Positions 24,801 through 34,553 of a stretch of DNA of 64,000 nucleotides are shown piece by piece. A program made the translations under genes and the position numbers. Numbering within the stretch: position 1 is the first letter of the stretch; each line of letters starts with the position of its first letter. The DNA is taken from positions 2,315,501 through 2,379,500 of the forward strand of contig NC_089438.1 in NCBI RefSeq assembly GCF_026210795.1, written 5' to 3'. The notes under the pieces are model-generated. The model was not told the origin of the DNA and searched no databases. It was given only the letters and a program-made list of their open reading frames with translations. Origin of the DNA: Rhizophagus irregularis. Lineage: Eukaryota; Glomeromycota; Glomeromycetes; Glomerales; Glomeraceae.

Positions 24801-27452
24801 TCTGACTGCCACCTAATAACGAGAAGTATACGATCTGTTGTAAAGCACAAAGCAAATTTCTCCCGTTCTTTACCCAATCCCATTTTATTTTTATCACACG
24901 CCTTGGGTTTGATTAATTTGTTTGCTCACCAATGACAATGTCATATTACTAATTTATTTTTAATGGCTAATTCTTCTTCTTTTTTTATTCAATCTCTTTT
25001 TATTTATAGATTGAGTTTGATTCAATATAATTTTTTAATTCCTATTTCTCCCCTTTTAATTAAGTATTGGTCTATATGGTCTTCTTTTTTTTCTTTTAAG
25101 AAAGATTATATCGCATGCACTATTGCTCTCTTATCTTCTACTTCTTTTTGTTTGCTTCATACTCAACTTTTGAAACTTCCGAACCTAACTTTGTTGAATG
25201 GACATGTTCCTTTATTTGAATGCATGACACCTAAGGCCTTTAAAGCCTACTTCCCTATTTTACGGAAACGACAATTGTTTTACCTATCTCAACTTGTTAC
25301 TCCCCAAGGAACTCATTTAATTTCCTGGAAAGCCTACTATGATAATTTGGTTGGACGACGTGGCCCTGGCCGCATCCCTTATTGGTATAAAGATATCCAA
25401 CAAGTTACCACTATTCCTGACACCAACAATCGTTTGCTGGCTCAGTTTGTTACTACGCCTATGATCGATTCCTCCTTTTATGAATTGGAACCTTGTTTTT
25501 CCTCTCCTCCCACTACAAAAAATTGGATTGTCACGTTAGATGACTATGGCTCTCCCTTCTTTGGCAAACAACTTTTGGTCCAAGCAAGTCGTGGTACTTG
25601 CTCTATTGTTCACTGGGTTTCTCCTGATTGTGAATTTTCGCCTGGTGATCTCATTAGACTTTCTCCTTGCCCTGGTTGTGTTGCTCACACTCCCTTGGCT
25701 CCTTCCAAAAAATGGAATGTTGATTTAACCCTTTGTACGCCTACGGTTTCTCTTCAACATTCACTTATTCTGCCCACTACCAATGAGCGAATTAGATGTA
25801 ACACTTCTGAAGTGACTTCTTCCTTTACTTGGGCTGATATAGAAGATGGTGTCCGTCTCTATTATAGTCGATTGGATTTTGATTTTGACTCTCCTTCTGA
25901 TGACATTGTTGAAGCTCTTGTTCCTCCTATCACTATTGAATCTTCAGCTGCTGCTGTTTTTGCTGCTTCCCCGTTGGTCGTGTCTTCAGACTCACGTTAT
26001 ACCTTTTTCACTGATGGGTCTCTTATTAATCTAGGCACTCCTGATGTTTCTATGGGCTGGTCCTGGATGCAAATTGTTCCAGATGCTGGTTTTCCTAACT
26101 CTATTGCCACTTATGCTCACGGCCTTATTAAAGATAATCCTTCTTCTTCTCGAGCTGAAGCTGCCGCTCTTTACGCAGTTCTAACCATTTCCCTTCGCGA
26201 CTCAGAAGTCACTATTTATACTGACTCGCAAACTGCCATCGATGGCCTTAGAAAGTGCTCTACTCATACTTACTCAAATAGCCGTCTTTACTACAAAACA
26301 ACTAATTTCAAGCTTTGGGCTATTATTGAACGAACCATCCTTTCCAAGAACTTAACAGTTCTTCCTGTTAAAGTCAAAGCTCACTCTGGCAATTATTTAA
26401 ATGATTTCGTTGACTCCTTGGCCAACACTGCTCACACTGCGTCATCCAGTATTTTGATCTCTGGAATGGACCTAGCCTCTGCCCATGATTTTGTTCTAAC
26501 TTATGACAATGATATTGTTTGTGAATCTAATCCGCGACACCTCCTCAAATAATATTATCAAACGCAGTTAATGCGTGATTTGTTAAATTTAACGCGATTC
26601 CATTTTATTTCTTTATTATCATCTAATATAGATTATATTGTCGACTGGAAGCTTACTTGGTTTACTTTGAATTTCAGGCCTTCTCACGATGCATATTTTA
26701 CTTTTGAACATGCTTCAAGACACCTAACCTTTAAATTCAAACTTTTCTTGGATGATTTACCCACATTGGAAAAGCTTAAGCGGGTTCGACCAGACCTATA
26801 CATGGACGAATTAACTTGCCGTTCTTGTATCAACCGCATGGAAAATCTGATGCACCTTTTTATGTGCAAAAGACGTCGTCTACCTATGCAACAAATTCTC
26901 CAATCTTATCAAAATCATTTGATTTCCAAAATTCTGGAAGCCGGAAAACTGGCCGACATTGATCCTTCTCCATTTATTGCTAAACTCACTGCTCTTCCAT
27001 GCTGGTCCTTTTCTTCTACAAATTGGTCCTCATACGCTCTTGTTCGTGGTTGTTTGCCCAAACTTTTTATCGACTTATTTGTCGATTTATCTATTCCAAG
27101 AATCTTTGCGATTAAGGTTATCGCTGCTATTCATAACAATTTTGTTCAAAAATTCAGAAAACGAATTTGGAATCCGCGTTCCTTTGAGAAAAGTCGATGG
27201 GAAAACGTGATGAACATTACCTATAAGATGAAAATTACTCCGAAGCCATTTAATTTGCCATTGTCAACGTACATACCTTACTCCTCATTACCACCTCCGA
27301 CCCTACACGATTCACGTGACTCTGGAACCGATTGGTTGAAGAACTCGATGAAATATGGTTTGCCTTGGTTTAATCACTTTTCGGGTTTTATGGGTCATCT
27401 AACGGTGTTACTTAATAACAGCTTTTGCAGGATAGAGTGTCGATTTTTATAG
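21825..27452 (+). pseudogene. LINE ORF2: APE endonuclease, reverse transcriptase, RNase H
   Basis: A single frame of 1,875 codons is broken only by TGA 22482, TGA 24933 and TAA 26550; no frameshift occurs. Domains in order: APE-type endonuclease (SFNVNGLKMYG at ~48, CGDFNMHLD at ~194, SDHNPVITYYD at ~284); reverse transcriptase (NGKTPGPSMITYEML, NTRPITLL, SQDISKAFDSVDL, catalytic VFMDDS with Met in place of the usual Ala at ~847-851); RNase H (FFTDGS ~1397, SRAEAAALY, IYTDSQTAIDGL, NDFVDSLAN, giving the D-E-D-D set). The C-terminal zinc motif is CX2CX8HX3C (CRSCINRMENLMHLFMC). The order and presence of RNase H fit the Tad/I group of LINEs. Each stop is one C-to-T change from CGA or CAA, so the copy is recently dead. 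It follows ORF1 by 49 bp. Confidence 0.85.
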
Positions 27453-27690
27453 TGGGCGCGCTATTCGTTATTTTGTTAGCATAGTTGCTTCTACTTTGGT
27501 TGGAATATATCAAGGGGGAAGATCTGGGGAAATTTAGTGTAATGCGATTTTTCTTTTTTAGATTAATTTTTTACTTTATTTTTTCTTAGGAGACTATATA
27601 GCTTTGTTTTTAGTTAGTTTTATTTTTATATTTTTCTTTTTATTTTTTGTAAATTGTAAAGTTCGAATAAATTTAATAAAGATAAAGGCT
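27453..27690 (+). other. LINE 3' untranslated region
   Basis: After the TAG closing ORF2 come T-rich stretches and an end with GAATAAATTTAATAAAGATA just before the right CACTG end. I take this as the LINE tail; the exact end is not visible because no clear target duplication was found. Confidence 0.5.
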
Positions 27691-27723
27691 ACTATGCCAC
27701 GTTTGCCTGGTTTTTGACCAGTG

Positions 27724-28022
27724 AACGTTCTTTAATAAATAATGAAAAAAAGTTGCGAAAATGTTTCGTTTATGCATGCATTATTATATAAAACGTTTCG
27801 CAATGTTTTTTGTATAATAGCTCGTTTGGCTCATGAGCCAGCTCGAGCTTTTTGAGCCAAGTCTGTTACAGGCTCGAGCTTTTTGAGCTGAGCCTAATAA
27901 CTGGCTCGAGCTCTTCCAAGCTGGCTCGTGAGCCACCAAGCCAATTTAATCATGGCTTGGCTTGGCTTAGCTTGAAAAGCTTGAGCCAGCTCATAAGCCA
28001 GCTTGGCTCGTGTAGAGCACTA
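27724..28022. repeat. Right subterminal zone of the hAT element
   Basis: It contains the inverted pair GTTGCGAAAATGTTTCG / AACGTTTCGCAATG, then about 200 bp of GCTCGAGC, GAGCCAAG and GGCTCATGAGCC words. They mirror 10860-11100 on the left. No gene. Confidence 0.75.
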
Positions 28023-28050
28023 TTTATAGCATATCGGCGGATTTGTTGAT
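28023..28050 (-). pseudogene. Same disrupted exon, 5' part
   Basis: This short piece holds the second copy of the duplication (28023-28030) and the exon start. The acceptor TTAATTCCAG lies just beyond 28050 on the minus strand, and the frame reads QQIRRY into the 10.5 kb part. No further upstream exon could be assigned in 28051-28480. Confidence 0.55.
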
Positions 28051-28480
28051 CTGGAATTAATAAGTTTAAAGTAGAAAATTTCCAAAATAAATCGTACTTG
28101 AAATTATGCTGTAGCACAGAAAATCATCTGATGATTTATTATCTGACTAATGATCATCTAAAATTTATATCTTGAAACCAAAATTATCAGAGAAAACATA
28201 GTCGCTTAAAACCCATTTCTCCTATTAAAAACCCATATCTCACCCTTCGTTAGATAGTTAACTGTCTGTATTTAACAAGTAAGTTTTTTTTTTAAATATA
28301 TATTAATAAAAAGAAAGAAATTAATATAATTTAAATATATAACTCTTTAAAATTATGTTTATTATATCTGGCATGTGCATTTGCTATGATATTATGAAGA
28401 ATTTTAAAAATTTTATCAAAAAGCTTAATCTCCAGATAAATGATTGAAGAGAAAACAATAACTTAGAAATACAAGGAATA
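28051..28480. other. AT-rich spacer, no gene identified
   Basis: Upstream of the disrupted minus-strand exon, so further exons of that gene might be expected here. I could not support one: no frame longer than about 30 codons with flanking splice sites. Confidence 0.4.
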
Positions 28481-28494
28481 AAATAGTTCAGAGC

Positions 28495-28875
28495 TTATTT
28501 TTTAGGTTTTGGTTTTGGTTCCTTGGCCTTTGGATGTGTGAGTTTATATTCTTTTTTTTAAATTATATTTTCTTTATTTTGTAGGTATCGGGTCTTGGGC
28601 ATTGGATAATTGAATTTCGAAAGCTTTGCTTCAAACCTTTTTTCTAAAAAAAATATTTTTATTTTTATTTGTTCTTATTCGTTTATCTTATGTAGGTATC
28701 GGTTCGGTTCACTCCCTAGGTTTTGGATCGGTAAGTTTTGAATCGAAAGCTTTGAAACTTTTTTTATTTAAAGGTTTTTTTATTTAACTAACTTATTTTC
28801 GTTTATTTTGTAGCGGTTCCTTGGACTTTGGTCTTTGGATTAGTAAGTTGCTTCGAAACTTTTTTATTCAACATA
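28495..28875 (+). repeat. Array of four intron-like units (array I)
   Basis: Acceptor-like ends ...TTTTAG/TTTTGTAG close at 28504, 28584, 28695 and 28813. Each is followed by a 25-36 nt mini-exon (for example GTATCGGTTCGGTTCACTCC...) and then a donor such as GTAAGTTTTG or GTAAGTTGC. After the donor the sequence folds back, as in AAGTTTTGAATCG...GCTTTGAAACTT. ATTTAACTAACTT before the last acceptor matches the branch-point consensus. The same plan is seen in the larger arrays at 31.8-33.6 and 54.7-56.4 kb. Confidence 0.55.
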
Positions 28876-28879
28876 GGTC

Positions 28880-29369
28880 AGCAGAATCCTTAGATCCTTG
28901 GATGGAATTTCAATCGATGATAGATATTAACCTGATATTAAGAGATATAATACAAATACAATGTTAATAATAAATAGTATAAACATTTACATGATCCTTA
29001 ATGTAATTTAATTCATGTACTGTATATTGTCTTTAAATCTTAAAAAAAAAAATAATAGATTAGACCTAAAATTATTTTGTGATACTAAAAAATCAGCTGA
29101 TCGATGATCAGCTGAAGTAAAAAATTTATGTCGCGAAAACTAGACAAAACACACAAAAAGACCCATTTTCCTTATAAAAATTAAATCAGAATACATTAAA
29201 TCAGAATAATAACTGATAATGTTGCTTTAAAATACTTACATAACTGAATACATAGAAATTACTAATGACATTTGAGGATTTTATTTAAATTTAACTTTAT
29301 TTACATTTGCATGTTTTAACGTATTTGAACATTGTAAACTCTTTATTCAGAATAATATTTCTACAAATA
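28880..29369. other. AT-rich spacer, no gene identified
   Basis: No supported frame. The palindrome ATCAGCTGATCGATGATCAGCTGA is at about 29092-29115 and a similar pair, AATCATCTGATGATTTATTATCTGA, occurs near 28120, so two small related hairpins may be present. Confidence 0.4.
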
Positions 29370-30543
29370 TTATCTTTTTACTTTTAATCTTTTGATTTTA
29401 TTTTGCGATACTTTTAATTCAATTCTTACAATTCCTTGTCCACAATTGACGGTAATTTCCTCTTCCGTGTCTATACTATTTTTTTTTTTAATTAAAAAAA
29501 AATTTTTTAAAAAAATTATTAGTTTTTAAATTATAAATTAAATTACAATTTTACTAATTTAATATATAAACTTGCCTTTTGGGTAATTCCAGATTTAGAA
29601 TAACTTCCTTGTCTGGAAAAACTGCTTCTCTTAATAGGCAATGAGATCCCTCTAAATCTTTGGGTAAATCATACTCAAATTTGACAAATATGAGTTTCGT
29701 ATTATTAATATTTACATCAACAGAGAGATTTTTCACATTAAAAATAAAAATATCTACAATTAAACAGCTTTACCAAAAAAAAAGTAAATAAAATATTAAT
29801 AAAAACAATTAATATTAATATAAATAAACTAATAATACCTATTACTTTCAACTTCAAAAATATTGTAAGCTGGTAATTGTGATTGTGATGGTTGTGGTGA
29901 TTGTGGTGGTGGGAGTTGTACCGGTGATGATTGTTGTAATAGTAGTTGCAACGGTGATGATTGTGGTAATTGTTGTTGTAACGGTAGTTCTAGTGATGGT
30001 TGTGATAGGGGCGGCTGTACCGGGGATTGTAGTGATTGGTTTCGTGTATTCTAATTTTTTATAAAAAATTTTAATAAGTAATAATTCCTTCATTAATTTA
30101 TATTTCATTAATGTAATAATAGTGCTTACAGATCATCCATTTCATCATCATCATCATATTCATCATAATCATCATAATCTTCACTTTTTGGACAGGCTTC
30201 TGCGAACATGATTGTTTTACTTAGAGGTCCGATAAATTTTTGGTTTCTCACAAAATTGTAAAATCTAGTTTTATTATCATCATTTTCAAAGTGCACAACT
30301 CCATACCTAAATATAACAAATGTTCATTTAATTAAATTATTAATTAAAAATTGTATATATTAATTATTTTATTTCATTACCTCCAATCAGGATCCTTTCT
30401 GACATGTACAAAATTGTAAGAAAATCTATTCTTCAACCATCCCTTAACGTCTTTCGATTTTATTCCTTTTAACTCTTTCGTGTTCTTACCACCGAAGAAA
30501 ACTGATAATTTATGATCACAACAACATTCATGTCTTTTCTTAC
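29370..30543 (-). CDS. Spliced host-like gene, 5' partial; C terminus resembles an Hsp20 fold
   Basis: Exons on the minus strand: 30543-30381, 30306-30130, 30050-29846, 29753-29576, 29475-29370. Exon 1 reads CCCDHKLSVFFGGKNTKELK and on to FVHVRKDPDWR. Exon 2 ends in an acidic run (DYDDYDEYDDDDEMDD). Exon 3 is Q/P/S-rich (LQQQLPQSSPLQLLLQQSSP), a flexible linker. The last two exons (NLELPK, SIDTEEEITV, GQGIVRIELKV) follow the strand pattern LP-x2-ID-x4-I...G-IV-I-L seen in alpha-crystallin/Hsp20 domains; this is weak. The last intron has a GC donor (AG|GCAAGT), and using it keeps the frame open. The exon 2-3 junction does not keep phase, so one base may be missing or a small exon overlooked. 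The 5' end is not found. Confidence 0.5.
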
Positions 30544-30689
30544 CTATATTATTATTAAATAAAATTTAAAATAATAAATTAATACTTTATATTAAAAAAA
30601 AGAAAAATGATTCATTCTTGGTATATACTTTTTCATATAATATATTTGATTTCAATAAAGGGATATTAAATATTATATTTTAACAAAGG

Positions 30690-30950
30690 AATGGGAATGT
30701 TAAAGATGAAAGGAAACATATTTAGCCTTTCGTGACGAAAGGAATCTTATTTTAGCCTTTCGTGACAAAAGGAATCTTATTTTAGCCTTTCGTGATGAAA
30801 GGAATCTTATTTTAGCCTTTCGTAACAAAAGGAATCTTATTTTAGCCTTTCGTGACAAAAGGAATATCGATTATTTTAACCAAGGATTTAGCCTTTCATA
30901 ACAAAAGGAATATTTTAATTCAGCCTTTGTGACAAAGGAATAGCAAGCAA
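30690..30950. repeat. ~30 bp hairpin tandem repeat
   Basis: Seven units of ATTTTAGCCTTTCGTGACGA and AAGGAATCTT. CCTTTCGT and ACGAAAGG pair within each unit. Confidence 0.85.
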
Positions 30951-31208
30951 ATTTACTTACCCATTTTTCTTTGTTTACTAAAATCTTACGAAACCCACAT
31001 TCTTATTGTAATTCGAATGCAAAATTCGATGAATTTTATTGGTCAGTTAATGTTAATCATCATGTGAAATTAAATATTTTTTTTTTAGTCATACTCAAGT
31101 TTCACAAACCCAATTATATTGCACTATACGTCATATTTACACATCTTAATTACAAAAAAACTTTTTGTGTTACTTATCAGCCCAATTAAAAAATAAATAA
31201 ACCGGATT

Positions 31209-31533
31209 TTGAATAGGCGTAGCACAAGATTATATTTAAACGGTACGGCAACACTAATGATGCTAAAGGTTTTTTGCTGTTCATTTCTAAATGATATTTA
31301 TAAATATGATACTGAATCTTTCATCAAATTTTTAAAAAAGAATACCCAAATTAAAGATAAATATCTTGATTTTCTTCGTGAACAAGAAATAACCGGTAGT
31401 ATCTTTTTCAAAATAACAGAAGAAACATTTCGAAGTTATGGGTTGAAAGGAGGACCAGTGAAGATCAGTTCTCGTAGAGTTTGCTAAAGAATGTATGGAA
31501 AATATAAAAAGGCAGTTTGCCGGTAGGCATTGA
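31209..31533 (+). pseudogene. SAM-like domain fragment
   Basis: One frame reads YDTESFIKFLKKNTQIKDKY, then FLREQEITGSIFFKITEETF and YGLKGGPVK. A frame change near 31463 leads into LVEFAKECMENIKRQFAGRH and a TGA. The helix pattern with G-FLK-TEE-YG-G-A sites matches SAM-like domains that are very numerous in arbuscular mycorrhizal fungi (family knowledge). No catalytic or other partner domain is attached, and the break makes it a likely fragment. Confidence 0.5.
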
Positions 31534-31779
31534 TTCACACGTTGATCAACATCAACAAGTATTTTTGTTGCACAATATTGTGTACTGGTATATATCAACA
31601 CTTAGTATTAATATACATGTTGTTCAATTCTAATGCTCAACACATTATACTGTTATTCAACACTATAAGTAAAACTTGAAAAATTTTGGATTTCAAGATT
31701 TACTTGAGAAAAACGAAATTTGGATTTTGTTAGACGATCTGCAGATTGCAGTTTAATTAAGCTTTTTTAAGCTTAAATT

Positions 31780-33640
31780 TCTTCACTGTTCCATTTCCTT
31801 TCTCTTCCCCATTTTCATTCTTTCCCTTTCACTTTTACACGTTCTTTTCCTTTCTCTTTCACCTGTTCTTTCGATTTCACTTTTATTCTCACTCACTCTT
31901 TCAGTTTCCTTTATTCATTAAACGCTTTAACGAAACGTCTTCGGTAGGTTTAAGACTTTAATTTTCTTTTTTGTTTTTTTTTAACGAATTGTTTCTAACA
32001 GTTTGATTTTTTCTTTTTGTAGAAGGGCTTGGTTATTGGATATGAGTTTGGCGAGGGTATTAAAGTTTCGAAGTTAAAATTTGAATACTTCAACAAAAAA
32101 AAGTTATACTAACGTTTTTTATTTCTATTTTGTAGTCGTCCGATTTTTGACTGAGACGAACGAGAGGTTACGCTGGTACGTTTTCGAAAAAAAAAATTGA
32201 AAACTTTCTTTTTAAAAAAAATGGTAGCTAACATTTTATTTTATTTCTCTTTTGTAGGAACTTGGCCAAATATCGATTTCGGACTCACACATGGGTAGTT
32301 TTCGAAATAATTCGAAAATTTTGTCTTAAAAAAATTAAAAAAATGTTTTTATTTCTATTATGTAGGAATCCGTTTTTGGTATATTTGGACGTGTGAAAAT
32401 TCGGTAAAGGTTACTTATATTAATTCTTTTAACGAAACGATTATTAACATTTTGTTTATTCTTTTATTTTTTTGCTTAATTTATTTATTTAACGAAACTT
32501 TTTACTAACGTATTGATATATCTTTTATTTTTTAGGGCGGTCAGGTTTCCCTTATCGTCCTTCCCTTTCCTTTTCGTCCTTCCTTTCCTTTTCATTCTCC
32601 CCTTTTTCTCACACCTTCTTCCACCTCTTTTTCTTGGAAGTAATGTAAGTTTCGTTTTGAAACTTACATATTTTTTTTAATTTTCTTTTATTTTATCCTT
32701 TTTTTTTTAAATTTAAGAAATGAATTAACGTTTCTTTATCATTATTTTTTTTGTAGGATGCCGGCTTGGTCATGAAACCAGACTTTAAGGTAAAAAACGA
32801 GAAAGAGAAGAAGGGATAAAGTAAAGAAACGAACTAACGTTTCTTTTTGTTATTTTTTTTTGTAGAACGCGTAGGAGGATGCCGGCTTGTTCACGAAACT
32901 GGACTTTAAAGTAAAAAATGTGAAAAGAGAATGGGATTTAGAACCAAGATTCTTAAGAATCTTGGTTTTTATTTTTTTTTAATATTTCGGAACAGTTACT
33001 AACCGTTCCTTTCTTTTTTTTATAGGTTCAGTGGATTTCTGATGAATGGATGAACCAAGATACGAATCTTAGTTTATTTATTTATTTTTTTTTATTATTA
33101 TGGAACGATTACTAATAACCATTCCTTTTTTTTTTAAGTTTCGGGTAGGCTTCCTGGTTCCGAAGAACGAAAAAAAACCAAGATTCGTAAGTATATTTAC
33201 GAATCTTGAATTTGTTTTTTTATTTTTTTTTAAACAATATATTATGAACGGTTACTAATAACTGTTCTTTTCATTTTTTTATAGGTTCGGCCGTTCGGGT
33301 GAGTTACCAAAGAACGGAAAAAACTAAGATTCTGTACTATAAATCTTAGATTTTTTTTCTTTTTTTTCAATATTTTAGAACGGTTATTACTAACTGTTCT
33401 TTTCTTTTTTTTTATAGGTTCGGTGTCTCAGGTGGGCTTTCGAAGAATGGAAAACCAAAAGATTCGTAAGGTACGGTACGAATCTTTACTTTTTTTTTTA
33501 TTTTTTATTATTACAAACGGTTTACTAACCGTTCTTGTATTTTTTTTTTATAGGTTCAGGTGGGCTTCAGACAAATGAAGGAACCAAGATTCGTACTTTG
33601 TGATTTGTTCTTTTTTTGTTTTTAACAAATTTAACAACTT
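31780..33640 (+). repeat. Array of 12 or more intron-like units (array II)
   Basis: A pyrimidine-rich leader (31785-31920) is followed by units of ~110-150 bp. Acceptor-like TTTTGTAG/TTTATAG sites end at 32022, 32135, 32257, 32365, 32535, 32756, 32865, 33025, 33138, 33284, 33418 and 33553. Mini-exons of 30-50 nt follow, several sharing GGTTCGG and ending AAGATTC. Donors such as GTAAGTA, GTAAGG and GTACGT follow. In the last units the donor lies in a hairpin (AAGATTCGTAAG...ACGAATCTT) and the branch motif in another (AACGGTTTACTAACCGTT). Mini-exon lengths are not multiples of three, so a protein is unlikely. It may be a spliced non-coding transcript or a satellite that mimics introns. Confidence 0.6.
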
Positions 33641-33850
33641 AAAATAACGTAAACCACCCCATCTCTTACAATATTCACAGGTGGCAACCTTATCTTATGG
33701 GTTGAAATTACCTATTCTACTTCAGTTGGGTTTTAGAATAGTTTTTATATAATTCTAGTCAGGGCTCGATTTATTGGGCGACGATTCTACATTGTGTGTT
33801 TTTATAATTTATTAGCTTAAAATTATCAATGTATTTTCCTGGCTTACCTT

Positions 33851-34094
33851 TAAGGTTGCTTGTCTAAACCTCTTTAAAATCCTACGATTAATTTCGTCAA
33901 AATTTTACTATAGATTTATTATAGTTTCGGCAGAGTTTCAGCAGTTTTGGCATTTATAATAAGTTTCGGCAGTTTCACTTTTCTCCAAAGTTTCGCCAGT
34001 TTTTTAATATAACTTTAATATAGTTTCAGCAGAATTTCGCTTTTCGGCGAAATGCCATCTTGCCTAAACCCCTAGGTTTCGGCAAGCAACTTTA
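33851..34094. mobile_element. hAT-type MITE, copy 2 (244 bp)
   Basis: The ends TAAGGTTGCTTGTC and the complement of TAAAGTTGCTTGCC are flanked by a perfect 8-bp duplication, CTTACCTT (33843-33850, 34095-34102). The sequence is the inverted counterpart of 3571-3814 with the same length. Confidence 0.95.
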
Positions 34095-34102
34095 CTTACC
34101 TT

Positions 34103-34553
34103 AAAATCCTTAAAATAAAATAAAATAAAATAAAATAAACAAATTCTATATCACGTCATTTATATAAATTACCATTTATCACCATAATCAGATGGTGATA
34201 AATAACTATTTGTCACTATAAAATTTCAACTATAGCAATGTATTTTATTATATATTAATAAAGAAATTATCTAACTGTTAAAATGCAATGATTTTATTAC
34301 ATAATCCCATAAACCAAACATCTTGACCCTAATCCTAACGTAATAATAATTCAACGTACTGTCCCTAAACGCAATTATAATGCCAACGCACACTGACCTT
34401 AATTATAACACAATAGATTTTTCCAAAAAAAAAAATCACCCGACAAAACCCAGTTGAAATTATTAGAATTATAAAAAAAAAAGTATTTCTAATAAATAGA
34501 GATATTCAAAAAACCAAAAAAAAACAAAAATAGAAGAAAAAAAAATGAAATCA
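34103..34553. other. AT-rich spacer, no gene
   Basis: Only A-rich runs (AATAAAATAAAATAAA at 34117-34138) and no frame. It lies downstream of the minus-strand gene that follows. Confidence 0.5.

Larger units (their letters stand above)
11746..27723. mobile_element. 16 kb unit with CACTG...CAGTG ends
   Basis: The left end is CACTGGTCAAAAACCATGCA and the right end complements CACTGGTCAAAAACCAGGCA. About 24 of the first 27 bases match. AAC flanks both sides (11743-11745, 27724-27726), a 3-bp duplication as in CMC elements. The inside is almost wholly a LINE with its own insertions. The simplest reading is a small CACTG MITE that later took up the LINE; the exact LINE borders within it are not resolvable here. 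Confidence 0.7.
10852..28022. mobile_element. 17.2 kb hAT-type composite element
   Basis: The ends are TAGTGCTCTACATGAGCC and the complement of TAGTGCTCTACACGAGCC. They are flanked by a perfect 8-bp duplication, TTTATAGC, at 10844-10851 and 28023-28030. Both the end sequence (TAGTG) and the 8-bp duplication fit hAT. Subterminal zones (10860-11040, 27815-28015) are dense in GCTCGAGCC, GAGCCAAG and related words on both strands. No hAT transposase is present, so the element moved with a helper. Nearly all its length is the later 16 kb insertion at 11746-27723. Without that it would be about 1.2 kb. Confidence 0.85.

Noticed and set aside
29854-30108. Thr/Ile-rich 84-codon minus-strand frame and the Val-rich plus-strand frame
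   Set aside because: They are alternative frames of exon 3 of the spliced gene; the Q/P/S-rich frame is the one that joins the next exon in phase.
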